Of a stretch of DNA of 64,000 nucleotides, positions 47,920 to 56,264 are shown piece by piece (the first letter of the stretch is position 1; each line of letters opens with the position of its first letter). The stretch covers positions 1 through 64,000 of the forward strand of contig CAMJZI010000001.1 in assembly GCA_946410185.1 (NCBI GenBank), written 5' to 3'. This DNA comes from an uncultured Porphyromonadaceae bacterium (GTDB lineage Bacteria; Bacteroidota; Bacteroidia; Bacteroidales; Muribaculaceae). The translations under genes were made by a program, and so were the position numbers. Below the pieces are notes generated by a model. It was not told where the DNA came from and did not search any database. It was given only the letters and a program-made list of their open reading frames with translations.

Positions 47920-48792
47920 GTGAAACACCACGGCAAGAATCAGCACAAGACACTTTATGTGAGTGACATGGATGGGACACTGCTGGGCGAGGACTCGCAA
48001 CTGTCACCAGGCACCGTTGCCACGCTCAACCGCGTTATCGGCGAGCTGGGCGGACTGTTCACGGTGGCCACTGCGCGCACGCCGGCCACGGTGGTACCGC
48101 TCATGCAGCAGGTGCAGGCCAGGTTGCCCTTTATCGTCATCGGCGGCTCGGCGATGTGGAATCCCGTCACCAGCGCCTATGAGCACACGCGCGGTATCGA
48201 CGATGACACGGTCAACGCCGTTGCCGATGTGTTTGACCGCCATGGCGGGCATCCGTTCATTTATCGTCGCCATGGCAGCGGACTGCTGCACACCCACCAT
48301 TATGGCCCACTGTCCCCTCAGGAAGAGCGTTTTGTGGATCAACGGCAGCACCTGCCGTTGAAAAAGTTTTTCCTTGATGACCGTGACTACCGTCACAACA
48401 ACGACGAGGCGCTGCTCATCTTCTCGATGAACAAGTATGACGTGCTCAAGGAGATAGCCACCGACCTGCAGACCACCGTAAAGACTTGCACGGCAATGGT
48501 CTACCACGACATCTTTGACCCCAGCGAGGGCTACCTCGAGATTTTCACCGCTGGCACCAGCAAGGCGGGCGCCATACGCCAGCTGGCCACACAACTGGGT
48601 GCCGATAGGGTAGTGGTCTTTGGCGACAACCGTAACGACATCGCCATGATGCAGGCAGCCGACCACAGCATTGCGGTGGGCAATGCCTTTGCCGAGGTCA
48701 AGGCCATCGCCAGCGAAGTCATCGGCCCCAACACCCAGGATAGTGTTGCACGCTGGATCGAGCGTGAACTGGTGGCAACTGGTCAAGAATAA
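47920..48792 (+). CDS. HAD-superfamily phosphatase, Cof type
   Basis: The 290-residue protein is a IIB-cap HAD hydrolase acting on sugar phosphates, nucleotides or FMN-like substrates in the cytoplasm. Motif I is VSDMDGTLL, motif II is VATARTPA and motif IV is VVFGDNRNDIAMMQAADHSIAVGNA. The start is a GTG at 47920 (MKHHGKNQ); no ATG lies nearby and the -7 element is 5 bases upstream. The specific substrate is unknown. Confidence 0.9.
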   Translation: MKHHGKNQHKTLYVSDMDGTLLGEDSQLSPGTVATLNRVIGELGGLFTVATARTPATVVPLMQQVQARLPFIVIGGSAMWNPVTSAYEHTRGIDDDTVNAVADVFDRHGGHPFIYRRHGSGLLHTHHYGPLSPQEERFVDQRQHLPLKKFFLDDRDYRHNNDEALLIFSMNKYDVLKEIATDLQTTVKTCTAMVYHDIFDPSEGYLEIFTAGTSKAGAIRQLATQLGADRVVVFGDNRNDIAMMQAADHSIAVGNAFAEVKAIASEVIGPNTQDSVARWIERELVATGQE

Positions 48793-48847
48793 AAGGCAGA
48801 TGCAAACTATTCTATGCTCTCACCTCACGATTATTCAAAAAAATCAT

Positions 48848-48855
48848 TACCTTTG
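48848..48855 (+). promoter_or_regulatory. -7 element for the histidine kinase
   Basis: TACCTTTG with 8 bases to the ATG at 48864. Confidence 0.5.
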
Positions 48856-48863
48856 CGCACAGC

Positions 48864-50105
48864 ATGGCAAACCTGCGCAACATATATGACTCGCGACGCA
48901 TCTGGAAGGTGGTCTTTCTCGCCATCTCGCTGCTGCTCGTGGCGCTCTTCCTCTATATCTCTAACAATCTGGTCAAGGACCTGGCCGTACAGGAGCGCGA
49001 GCGCATGGAAATTTGGGCCGATGCCACCCAGGAACTGGCCACGATGGGCAGCGGCAGCGAGGTCGATGCCGAGGGTAACCCGGTAGCATCGAGTGCGACC
49101 GATGTCGACTTCCTGCTGAGCATTATCGAGGCCAATCACAACATCCCCGTGTTGCTGGTCGATGACAAGGACAATATACTGCTACATCGCAACTTCCGCT
49201 TACCCGAAGCCCAAGATAGCCTCGCCTTTGAAATCTCACCCGTCAATCTGGAATACCTCAACAAGAAGTTGAAGCACCTCAAGACCACCGAGAACAAAAT
49301 CGACATCCAAATCGACGAAACCACTACCCAATACCTCTATTACGAGGATTCGACATTGCTGCGGCGGTTGTCCTATTTCCCCTACATCCAACTGGCAGTG
49401 CTCATCCTGTTCTTTGCCATCGCCTACTTTGCCCTGATGAGCATCAAGCGAGCCGAGCAGAACAAGGTGTGGGTGGGCTTGTCAAAGGAGACCGCCCACC
49501 AGCTAGGCACACCCATCTCGTCGCTCATGGCTTGGACCCAACTGCTTGAGTCGATGGGAGTGGACAAGAGCATCGTCACCGACATGGATAAAGACGTGAA
49601 ACGCCTCTCGACCATCGCCGACCGCTTCTCCAAAATCGGTTCCATGCCCGACAAGGAACTCGTGTCGATCAACGAGGCGGTGACAAGCAGCCTGGAGTAT
49701 ATGCGTGCACGCATACCCAAACGCGTGAGCCTGTACATCCACACCAATGACGAGACCAACAATGGTGTGATGCTGAGCCAGACGCTGTTTGCATGGGTGA
49801 TGGAAAACCTGACCAAGAATGCTGTCGATGCCATGGACGGTGAAGGCCGTCTTGACATCACGGTAGAGGATAGCCCCAACAATGTCGTCATCCTGGTCAA
49901 GGATACCGGCAAAGGCATTGCCCGCAAAAATTTCAAGAATGTCTTCAATCCCGGCTTCACAACCAAGAAGCGCGGATGGGGCCTCGGTCTGACGCTGGTA
50001 AAGCGCATCATCGAGGAATATCACAACGGACAGATCTATATCAAGGAGTCGGAGTTGGGCCGTGGCACCACATTCGGCATCGAGCTTCCAAAAATCAAAT
50101 CATAA
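48864..50105 (+). CDS. Membrane sensor histidine kinase, orphan
   Basis: The 413-residue protein has two membrane segments (about residues 15-33 and 168-190) enclosing a periplasmic sensor loop of about 130 residues. The cytoplasmic part has the phospho-acceptor His212 in KETAHQLGTPISSLMAWTQLL, the N box ENLTKNAVDAMDGEG, the G1 box VKDTGKGIA, an F box FNPGFTTKKRGWGLGLTLVKRI and a terminal GTTFGIELP. There is no HAMP domain or receiver. No response regulator is adjacent; instead the gene overlaps an MBL hydrolase gene (TAATG). Confidence 0.92.
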   Translation: MANLRNIYDSRRIWKVVFLAISLLLVALFLYISNNLVKDLAVQERERMEIWADATQELATMGSGSEVDAEGNPVASSATDVDFLLSIIEANHNIPVLLVDDKDNILLHRNFRLPEAQDSLAFEISPVNLEYLNKKLKHLKTTENKIDIQIDETTTQYLYYEDSTLLRRLSYFPYIQLAVLILFFAIAYFALMSIKRAEQNKVWVGLSKETAHQLGTPISSLMAWTQLLESMGVDKSIVTDMDKDVKRLSTIADRFSKIGSMPDKELVSINEAVTSSLEYMRARIPKRVSLYIHTNDETNNGVMLSQTLFAWVMENLTKNAVDAMDGEGRLDITVEDSPNNVVILVKDTGKGIARKNFKNVFNPGFTTKKRGWGLGLTLVKRIIEEYHNGQIYIKESELGRGTTFGIELPKIKS

Positions 50106-50935
50106 TGGCCATGAATAATAGTACCACCACCTCCCGTATCACCATGTTGGGCACCGGCAATGCCATGTGCGTTAACTGCTACAACACGTGTTTCTACCTG
50201 CACACCCCCAGGGGGGGGATGCTGGTCGACGGCGGTGGCGGCAATGGCATTTTGCAGCAGGTCATCAAGGCCCGGATCCCCTTCGAGAGCATCCGTCACA
50301 TGTTTGTCACCCACTGTCACACCGACCACATCCTGGGTGCCATATGGATGATGCGCAAGATTTCTCCCATGATCTTCAAGGGCAAGCACAAGGGCCCGTT
50401 GACCATCTACTGCAACGACGTGGTCAAGCATGCCCTTTACACCATGGGCGAATTGATGATTCCGCGCAAAATATTCGATTCCATCGGCCAAACCATCATC
50501 CTGAGAGAGGTGGCCGACGGTGAAGAGGTGGAAATTGACGACATGCGTGTCACCTTCTTTGACATCGCGTCAAGCAAGACCAAGCAATATGGATTCAGTG
50601 CCAAGTTGCCCGACGGACAGCGACTGGTGTGCCTGGGAGATGAACCCTACGGCATACAGTGCGAGCCCTATGCCCGTGACTGTGACTGGCTGATGTGCGA
50701 GGCCTTCTGCCTGTACAAGGACCGCTTCGCCTTCAACCCCTACGAGAAAAGCCATAGCACGGCACTCGACGCCGGCATGCTCGCCCAGGAATTGGGCGTG
50801 AAGCACCTCGTTCTTTATCATACCGAGGACACCCACCTCGACACTCGCGCTGCCAATTATAGCGCCGAGGCGGCGCAGTACTTCAAGGGACCCATCATTG
50901 TCCCCGATGATTTGGAATCTATTGTCTTGAAATAA
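50105..50935 (+). CDS. MBL-fold hydrolase, RNase Z-like
   Basis: The protein has 276 residues from ATG 50105, which shares its first base with the kinase stop codon (TAATG), so translation is coupled. The zinc motif is THCHTDHILGA (H70, H72, D74, H75) after the GTGNAMCVNCYNTCFYL start typical of the tRNase Z/PhnP-like MBL branch. Later metal-ligand segments are LVCLGDEPYG, SHSTALDAG and LYHTED. The track ORF start at 49976 lies inside the kinase and is rejected. The substrate may be a phosphodiester or RNA; this is unknown. Confidence 0.87.
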   Translation: MAMNNSTTTSRITMLGTGNAMCVNCYNTCFYLHTPRGGMLVDGGGGNGILQQVIKARIPFESIRHMFVTHCHTDHILGAIWMMRKISPMIFKGKHKGPLTIYCNDVVKHALYTMGELMIPRKIFDSIGQTIILREVADGEEVEIDDMRVTFFDIASSKTKQYGFSAKLPDGQRLVCLGDEPYGIQCEPYARDCDWLMCEAFCLYKDRFAFNPYEKSHSTALDAGMLAQELGVKHLVLYHTEDTHLDTRAANYSAEAAQYFKGPIIVPDDLESIVLK

Positions 50936-50957
50936 GATAACGCGATGGCATGTAGTG

Positions 50958-51012
50958 CAAGTTTCTAAACAAAGCCGGGCCTTCGACCCGTCCAACCTGC
51001 TTTAGAAACTTG
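50958..51012. repeat. Inverted repeat CAAGTTTCTAAA/TTTAGAAACTTG
   Basis: Perfect 12-base arms (50958-50969 and 51001-51012) enclose a GC-rich inner stem with CGGG..CCCG around CTTCG. It lies 22 bases after the MBL stop and may be its terminator, although no T tract follows. Confidence 0.65.
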
Positions 51013-51132
51013 AGTTTGAAGAATTGGAAGAAGCTATGACCGCCTAATCAAGACAAACCACTGGTTTTGTCTCATAGAGGGCTTATATGATCATTCAAGT
51101 AATATTAATAACATCACTAACATTAAACTCAA

Positions 51133-53976
51133 ATGATTAAAAGATTCTTAACCTTGCTGGCGCTCGTGTGCTGCGGCATTGCTGCCGTTGCCATGCCGGC
51201 CAAACCTGGTTGGCAGACATTCAACCAGAGCGATGGCACCACCCTGAAGGTTCAGGCTGTGGGCAATGCCTTTAACAACGCAATTCTCACCAGCGACGGC
51301 CTGACGGTGGCCCGAGGTGCCGACGGCGATTTCTATTACACCTCGTCGCTGACCGGGCTCACAGCCATGCGTGCCCATGACGAGGGACAGCGCACACCGG
51401 CCGAGATGGCCTTTATCAAGGCCCAGCGCGGCAACTTGACGATGACCTTCAAGTCTTACAAGCCTGTGAGTCAGAAGGGTAAACTAACAGTTGGAGGCAG
51501 CAATGCCGAGGCGGGTATCCCCGCCATGGGTCAGCGCCGCATTCCCATCGTCCTGGTCGAGTTCCAGGACAAGAGGTTCAACAACACCCGTCAGGAAATC
51601 ATCAATGCCATGCTCACCGGCAATGAGAGCGTGGGCCAGTACTTCCGCGACCAGTCCAATGGCTTGTATGAGCCCGATTTTGATGTATATGGCATCTACA
51701 CTTTGTCACAAAACCGCTCTTACTACGGGGGCAATTCGGGAGGTTCTGATAAGGGCCTGGGCTGGATGGTGACCGAGGCTTGCCAGATGGCAGCCGCCGA
51801 CGGCGTGTCGTTCAAACCCTATGACACCAACAACGATGACTTCTGCGATGTGGTCATTGTCATCTATGCCGGCGTGGGCGAGGCTCAGGCTTCGACAACC
51901 CATCCCGAGTCGGTTTGGCCCTGCAACTGGACGCTCGACGCTGCTGTCTACTACTCTTGTGGCGGCAACGGCTCTTTCAGGCCCTCGACAGGCGATCCCT
52001 ATGTCAATATGTTTGCTGTGTTCAACGAGTTGCATGGCAGCAACGACGAGGGCAAGACGATCGACGGTATCGGCACGTTTGCCCACGAGTTTGGCCATTG
52101 CCTGGGCTTGCCCGACTTCTACGACACGGGCAACGGTGGCAACTATGGCATGGGCGACTGGGACATCATGTGCATGGGTTGCTACAACAACGACGGCTTC
52201 ACGCCTGCCGGCTACACGGCCTATGAAAAGGTGTTCATGGGTTGGGTTAATTACATCAAGGCTCAGCCCGGCTTCTATTATACCTTGCCCGTGTGGAACC
52301 AGAAACAGCAATCTACCGACAAGGCTGTGTGCATTACCAGTGACGTGAACGAGAACGAGTATTTCATCCTCGAGAACCGTAAGCGTCAGGGATGGGACCG
52401 CTACATGCCTGGCGAGGGCATCATGATCACTCATGTCACCTACAATGCCGACCGCTGGGTCGAAAACACACCCAATAACCAGAACGTGCAGCTGATGACC
52501 ATTATTCCCGCCGACAACAGGCTGTCCTACTACAGCGAGAACGCTGACCTGTGGCCCCAGAACGGCAAGACCGAGTTTACCGACAATTCGACACCAGCAG
52601 CCCGCCTCAACATGAGGGCCGATGGCTCCATCACAGGCAATGCCGGATATCTGGGCAAGCCTGTGACCGAGATGACCATCAATGCCGATGGCACGGCCAG
52701 CTTCTGGTTCATGAAGGGTACCGTGGTTGACCCGCAGATTTCGGTTTCGTCAAGCGATATCGACTTTGGCAACGTGATGATGACTACCAGCGGCACCAGC
52801 AACTTGAAGGTTTACGGACTGGCCTTGACAGACAACGTGACCATGACACTCGACGATGCCGACGGTGTGTTCAGCATCAATCCTGCAACGATCACTGCCG
52901 ACGATGCCGGTAATGGCAAGGACGTGACGGTGACGTTCGCCCCGGCTGCTATTGGTGACTACAGCGCTACCCTGACGCTCAGGAGCAATGGCGCCGAGGA
53001 TGTGGTGGTTAACCTGACTGGCCATGGCACCATCGAGGGTTATGCCCCCGTGATGCTACCTGCCGACGAGAGCGCCATCAACTTGACCCAATTCCGCGCC
53101 GACTGGACCGACCAGACCCCCAAGAGCAATGTGCAGAGCTACACTCTTGAGGTGATGACCAGGCCTCTTGTTGAGCAGCTCGAGGATGTTGACTTCAGCG
53201 ACGTGCCCGATGCCGTGACGGCCGACGGCCAGGGTCTTGACGATGTGTCGGGCAAGTATAGTGATTACTTGCCGGCAGGGTGGACGGCCACGAGCTACCT
53301 GGGTGCCTATGACGGCGCGATGATTCTTGCCTTCAATGGCACAATGAAGACCCCGACCTATAGCTTGAATGGCTATGACAAGGTAACGGTTGTCATCAAG
53401 GGTGCAGCCTACTACTATGACAACTCGGTCATCACAGTGTCGACCGGCATGAGCTCACAGGAGGTAACACTGAACTCCGAGATGACCGACTATACCATTG
53501 TGCTCGACTGTGGTGCCAACGATGCCATTACCTTCCAGTCCAAGAACAACTATACCAGCGTGAAGCACATCACGGTTTATGCCGGTGATTTGACACATGC
53601 CAAGTATGGTGCCAATGAGACGGGTGACGCAACCTATCGCTTGATTACCGGCATCACCAGCAAGTTCTATACCGTGCGTGGCCTTGAGGCAGCAGGCTCC
53701 TATATCTACAAGGTGAAATCGCTGTTTGCCGATGGTACCGAGAGCGATTGGAGCAATGTGGAGGACGTCACCCTGTTTGAGAACGGTCACGGTTATGAAC
53801 TGGGCGACGTTAATCACGACAATAGCGTGAACATCGCCGATGTCTCGGTATTGATCGACTATCTGCTGGACAATGCCAATCAGTGCTGCATGATTTGTGC
53901 CGACGTGAATATGGACGAAGAAGTCACCATCGCCGATGTCTCGGAGCTTATCGACATGCTTCTCACTGAGAATTAA
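51133..53976 (+). CDS. M6-family secreted metalloprotease with dockerin-like C-terminus (long paralogue)
   Basis: The 947-residue zinc protease has a signal peptide (MIKRFLTLLALVCCGIAAVA), an N-terminal propeptide-like domain (PGWQTFNQSDGTTLKVQAVGNAF), and an M6/immune-inhibitor-A-like catalytic domain with HEFGHCLGLPD (His318, Glu319, His322) and a later YGMGDWDIMC segment. Beyond the catalytic domain are an ASH/HYDIN-type beta domain (about 531-635), a fibronectin-III-like and adhesive beta region (about 636-880) and two dockerin-like repeats at 888-947 (GDVNHDNSVNIADVSVLIDYLL and ADVNMDEEVTIADVSELIDMLL). It lies next to a shorter paralogue. Confidence 0.88.
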   Translation: MIKRFLTLLALVCCGIAAVAMPAKPGWQTFNQSDGTTLKVQAVGNAFNNAILTSDGLTVARGADGDFYYTSSLTGLTAMRAHDEGQRTPAEMAFIKAQRGNLTMTFKSYKPVSQKGKLTVGGSNAEAGIPAMGQRRIPIVLVEFQDKRFNNTRQEIINAMLTGNESVGQYFRDQSNGLYEPDFDVYGIYTLSQNRSYYGGNSGGSDKGLGWMVTEACQMAAADGVSFKPYDTNNDDFCDVVIVIYAGVGEAQASTTHPESVWPCNWTLDAAVYYSCGGNGSFRPSTGDPYVNMFAVFNELHGSNDEGKTIDGIGTFAHEFGHCLGLPDFYDTGNGGNYGMGDWDIMCMGCYNNDGFTPAGYTAYEKVFMGWVNYIKAQPGFYYTLPVWNQKQQSTDKAVCITSDVNENEYFILENRKRQGWDRYMPGEGIMITHVTYNADRWVENTPNNQNVQLMTIIPADNRLSYYSENADLWPQNGKTEFTDNSTPAARLNMRADGSITGNAGYLGKPVTEMTINADGTASFWFMKGTVVDPQISVSSSDIDFGNVMMTTSGTSNLKVYGLALTDNVTMTLDDADGVFSINPATITADDAGNGKDVTVTFAPAAIGDYSATLTLRSNGAEDVVVNLTGHGTIEGYAPVMLPADESAINLTQFRADWTDQTPKSNVQSYTLEVMTRPLVEQLEDVDFSDVPDAVTADGQGLDDVSGKYSDYLPAGWTATSYLGAYDGAMILAFNGTMKTPTYSLNGYDKVTVVIKGAAYYYDNSVITVSTGMSSQEVTLNSEMTDYTIVLDCGANDAITFQSKNNYTSVKHITVYAGDLTHAKYGANETGDATYRLITGITSKFYTVRGLEAAGSYIYKVKSLFADGTESDWSNVEDVTLFENGHGYELGDVNHDNSVNIADVSVLIDYLLDNANQCCMICADVNMDEEVTIADVSELIDMLLTEN

Positions 53977-54007
53977 TCCCCTGCCGGTAACTTTCTAGAC
54001 AAGGGAC

Positions 54008-54076
54008 ATCTGAACCGTAGTGCCCCCCCGAAGAGTGAGACAAGAACACCACCCTTCAGATGGGGGGCTTCTTTAT
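54008..54076 (+). terminator. Terminator with alternative pairing after the long protease
   Basis: GCCCCCC (54022-54028) pairs with GGGGGGC (54062-54068), followed by TTCTTTATTGTTT. A second complementary pair, ATCTGAA (54008-54014) and TTCAGAT (54055-54061), interlocks with the first, so the two stems form either a pseudoknot or mutually exclusive folds. Confidence 0.6.
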
Positions 54077-54196
54077 TGTTTGGGCTTCCGGCCTGATGTG
54101 CCATGGCAAGCGGCCAGTTGCTGTGATGTGTGTAACGCGTCACCAATAGTCTGTTCATACCGTTTTTAGTTATTTTCAAGGATAAGAAACAAATAA

Positions 54197-54228
54197 TTTG
54201 TTTGCATGAATTTTTATTCCTAATTTTG
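54197..54228 (+). promoter_or_regulatory. -33/-7 promoter of the second protease
   Basis: TTTG (54197-54200) and TAATTTTG (54221-54228) are separated by 20 bases, matching the Bacteroidetes TTTG-N19-21-TAnnTTTG consensus. Confidence 0.55.
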
Positions 54229-54339
54229 CCGATGATTCGTGATTTGCTGCGTTTTACGGGGCGATGAGAATGTGACATTTATTATTGTTGGCTTTAATAA
54301 CCTTTTATATATCAATAACTCAACAACTCACTATTATCA

Positions 54340-56121
54340 ATGAGAAAAAAGTTTTTTTCCCTATTGACAATCGCATGCTGTGGTCTAATGGCTCTGGCAA
54401 TGCCTGCCAAGCCGGGTTGGCACACTTTTCAGCAAAGTGATGGCTCGACATTGCAGCTCCAGGCAGTAGGCAATGCCTTTAACAATGCCATCTTGACCAA
54501 CGACGGCCTGACTGTCGCACGCGGCGCTGATGGCGATTTCTATTACACCTCCTCGCTGACGGGTTTGACGGCCATGCGTGCCCATGAGGTTGGTCAACGC
54601 ACTGCTGCCGAGAAAGCCTTTGTCGCAGCCCAGCGGGGCAACTTGTCGATGCAGTTCAAGCCCTACAAGCTGCCTGCTCGTCAAGGCAGCTTGAATGCAG
54701 TGGGCAGCAACACCTCGGCCGATGTGCCTGCCATGGGTGAGCGCCGCATTCCCATCATTCTGGTCGAGTTCAAAGATAAAAAATTCAACAATACCCGTGA
54801 GAAGATCATCGAATCGATGCTTACCGGCCCCGAGAGTGTTGGCCAGTACTTCCGCGACCAGTCCAACGGTTTGTACAAGCCCGAGTTTGACGTGTTTGGC
54901 ATCTACTGCCTGTCTGAGGACCGTGAATACTATGGCGGCCGCAACGGCAACGTCAAGGACAAGGGCATCGGCTGGTTGGTGACCGAGGCCTGCCAGCTCG
55001 CTGCTGCCGACGGCGTGTCGTTCAAGCCCTATGATACCAACAACAACTACTACTGCGACGTGGTCATCATCATCTATGCCGGCGTGGGCGAGGCACAAGC
55101 CTCGATGTATCACCCCGAGGCCATCTGGCCATGCAACTGGACACTCGACGCAGCCAAGTATTATTCCAGGGGAGGCGATGGCGCCTTCAGCCCCAATGTG
55201 GGAGACCCCTATATCAACCACTTTGCCGTGTTCAACGAGCTGCATGGCTCCAACGACAATGGCAAGACGGTTGACGGTATCGGCACCTTTGCCCACGAGT
55301 TTGGCCACTGCCTGGGCTTGCCCGACCTCTATGACACGGGCAATAACGACAATTACGGCATGGGCAACTGGGACATCATGTGCCTGGGTTGCTACTGCAA
55401 CGACGGCTACACTCCGGTGGGCTATTCGGCCTATGAAAAGGCCTTTATGGGATGGATCGATTACATCCAACCGGTACCCAACACCTACTATACACTCACC
55501 AAGTGGAACCAGGTTAACAAGGAGACCGACCAGGCCATTTGCATCAAGAGTGATGTGAACCGTAACGAGTACTTCATCTTTGAGAACCGCGCCCGTGAGG
55601 GATGGGACCGCTATTTGCCGGCCCGTGGTCTGCTGGTGACACACATCACTTATAGTGCCAGCTACTGGACCAACAACAAGCCTAACAATGAAAAAATCCA
55701 GCTGGTGACCTTGCTGCCTGCCGACAACAAACTGTCGAAGTATAGCGAGAGCGGTGACTTATGGCCCCTGAGCGGCAAAACAGAGGTGTCGGACAATTCC
55801 ACTCCCGCCACCACGCTCAACATGACTTCCTATGGCGACATCACCGGCAAAGCCGGCAACCTGGGCAAGCCCGTGACCGAGATTGTCTTGAATCGTGACG
55901 GAACCGTCAGCTTCTGGTTCATGAAGGAGACCCACAACTACCAGCCTGGCGACTTGAACCATAGTGGCTCGTTGACCATCAGTGACGTCAGCGCCTTGAT
56001 CGACCTGCTGCTGGACGCTAATAACGATGGCTGTCCCATTTGTGCCGACGTGAATGGCAAGGATGGTGTCAGCATTGCCGACGTCAGCGCCTTGATCGAC
56101 CTGTTGCTGGCCAGCAGTTGA
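54340..56121 (+). CDS. M6-family secreted metalloprotease with dockerin-like C-terminus (short paralogue)
   Basis: The 593-residue protease is closely similar to the neighbour from signal peptide to catalytic domain (for example AMPAKPGWHTFQQSDGSTLQLQAVGNAFNNAIL and HEFGHCLGLPDLYD, His319). It lacks the ASH, Fn3-like and adhesive regions and goes directly to the dockerin-like repeats (534-593: GDLNHSGSLTISDVSALIDLLL and ADVNGKDGVSIADVSALIDLLL). The two genes are a tandem duplication in which one copy gained or lost about 350 residues. It is expected to be secreted and calcium-binding at the C-terminus. A strong terminator follows. Confidence 0.89.
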   Translation: MRKKFFSLLTIACCGLMALAMPAKPGWHTFQQSDGSTLQLQAVGNAFNNAILTNDGLTVARGADGDFYYTSSLTGLTAMRAHEVGQRTAAEKAFVAAQRGNLSMQFKPYKLPARQGSLNAVGSNTSADVPAMGERRIPIILVEFKDKKFNNTREKIIESMLTGPESVGQYFRDQSNGLYKPEFDVFGIYCLSEDREYYGGRNGNVKDKGIGWLVTEACQLAAADGVSFKPYDTNNNYYCDVVIIIYAGVGEAQASMYHPEAIWPCNWTLDAAKYYSRGGDGAFSPNVGDPYINHFAVFNELHGSNDNGKTVDGIGTFAHEFGHCLGLPDLYDTGNNDNYGMGNWDIMCLGCYCNDGYTPVGYSAYEKAFMGWIDYIQPVPNTYYTLTKWNQVNKETDQAICIKSDVNRNEYFIFENRAREGWDRYLPARGLLVTHITYSASYWTNNKPNNEKIQLVTLLPADNKLSKYSESGDLWPLSGKTEVSDNSTPATTLNMTSYGDITGKAGNLGKPVTEIVLNRDGTVSFWFMKETHNYQPGDLNHSGSLTISDVSALIDLLLDANNDGCPICADVNGKDGVSIADVSALIDLLLASS

Positions 56122-56161
56122 AAGCAACCGGACAAAAGAAGATAGGAATACACAGAATAGA

Positions 56162-56209
56162 CCCTGCAATGTAACGTCACTGCGACACATTGCAGGGCCT
56201 TTATTTTTT
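56162..56209 (+). terminator. Intrinsic terminator after the short protease
   Basis: CCCTGCAATGT and ACATTGCAGGG form a perfect 11-base stem followed by CCTTTATTTTTT. Confidence 0.88.
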
Positions 56210-56264
56210 ACTATCGACTGGCCGTGGTGACCAGATACACACATGTACCGGCCTTCTCCTGGCT

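Larger units (their letters stand above)
53977..54339. other. Intergenic region between the two M6 protease genes
   Basis: This 363-base gap holds the terminator-like GCCCCCC/GGGGGGC stem (54022-54068) and the promoter of the second protease: a TTTG at 54197-54200 and TAATTTTG at 54221-54228, 20 bases apart. That gives a leader of about 105 bases. No ORF or RNA gene is recognisable. Confidence 0.5.

Noticed and set aside
49976-50104. N-terminal extension of the MBL hydrolase inside the kinase
   Set aside because: It overlaps the kinase coding frame, while the TAATG junction gives a normal MBL N-terminus at 50105.
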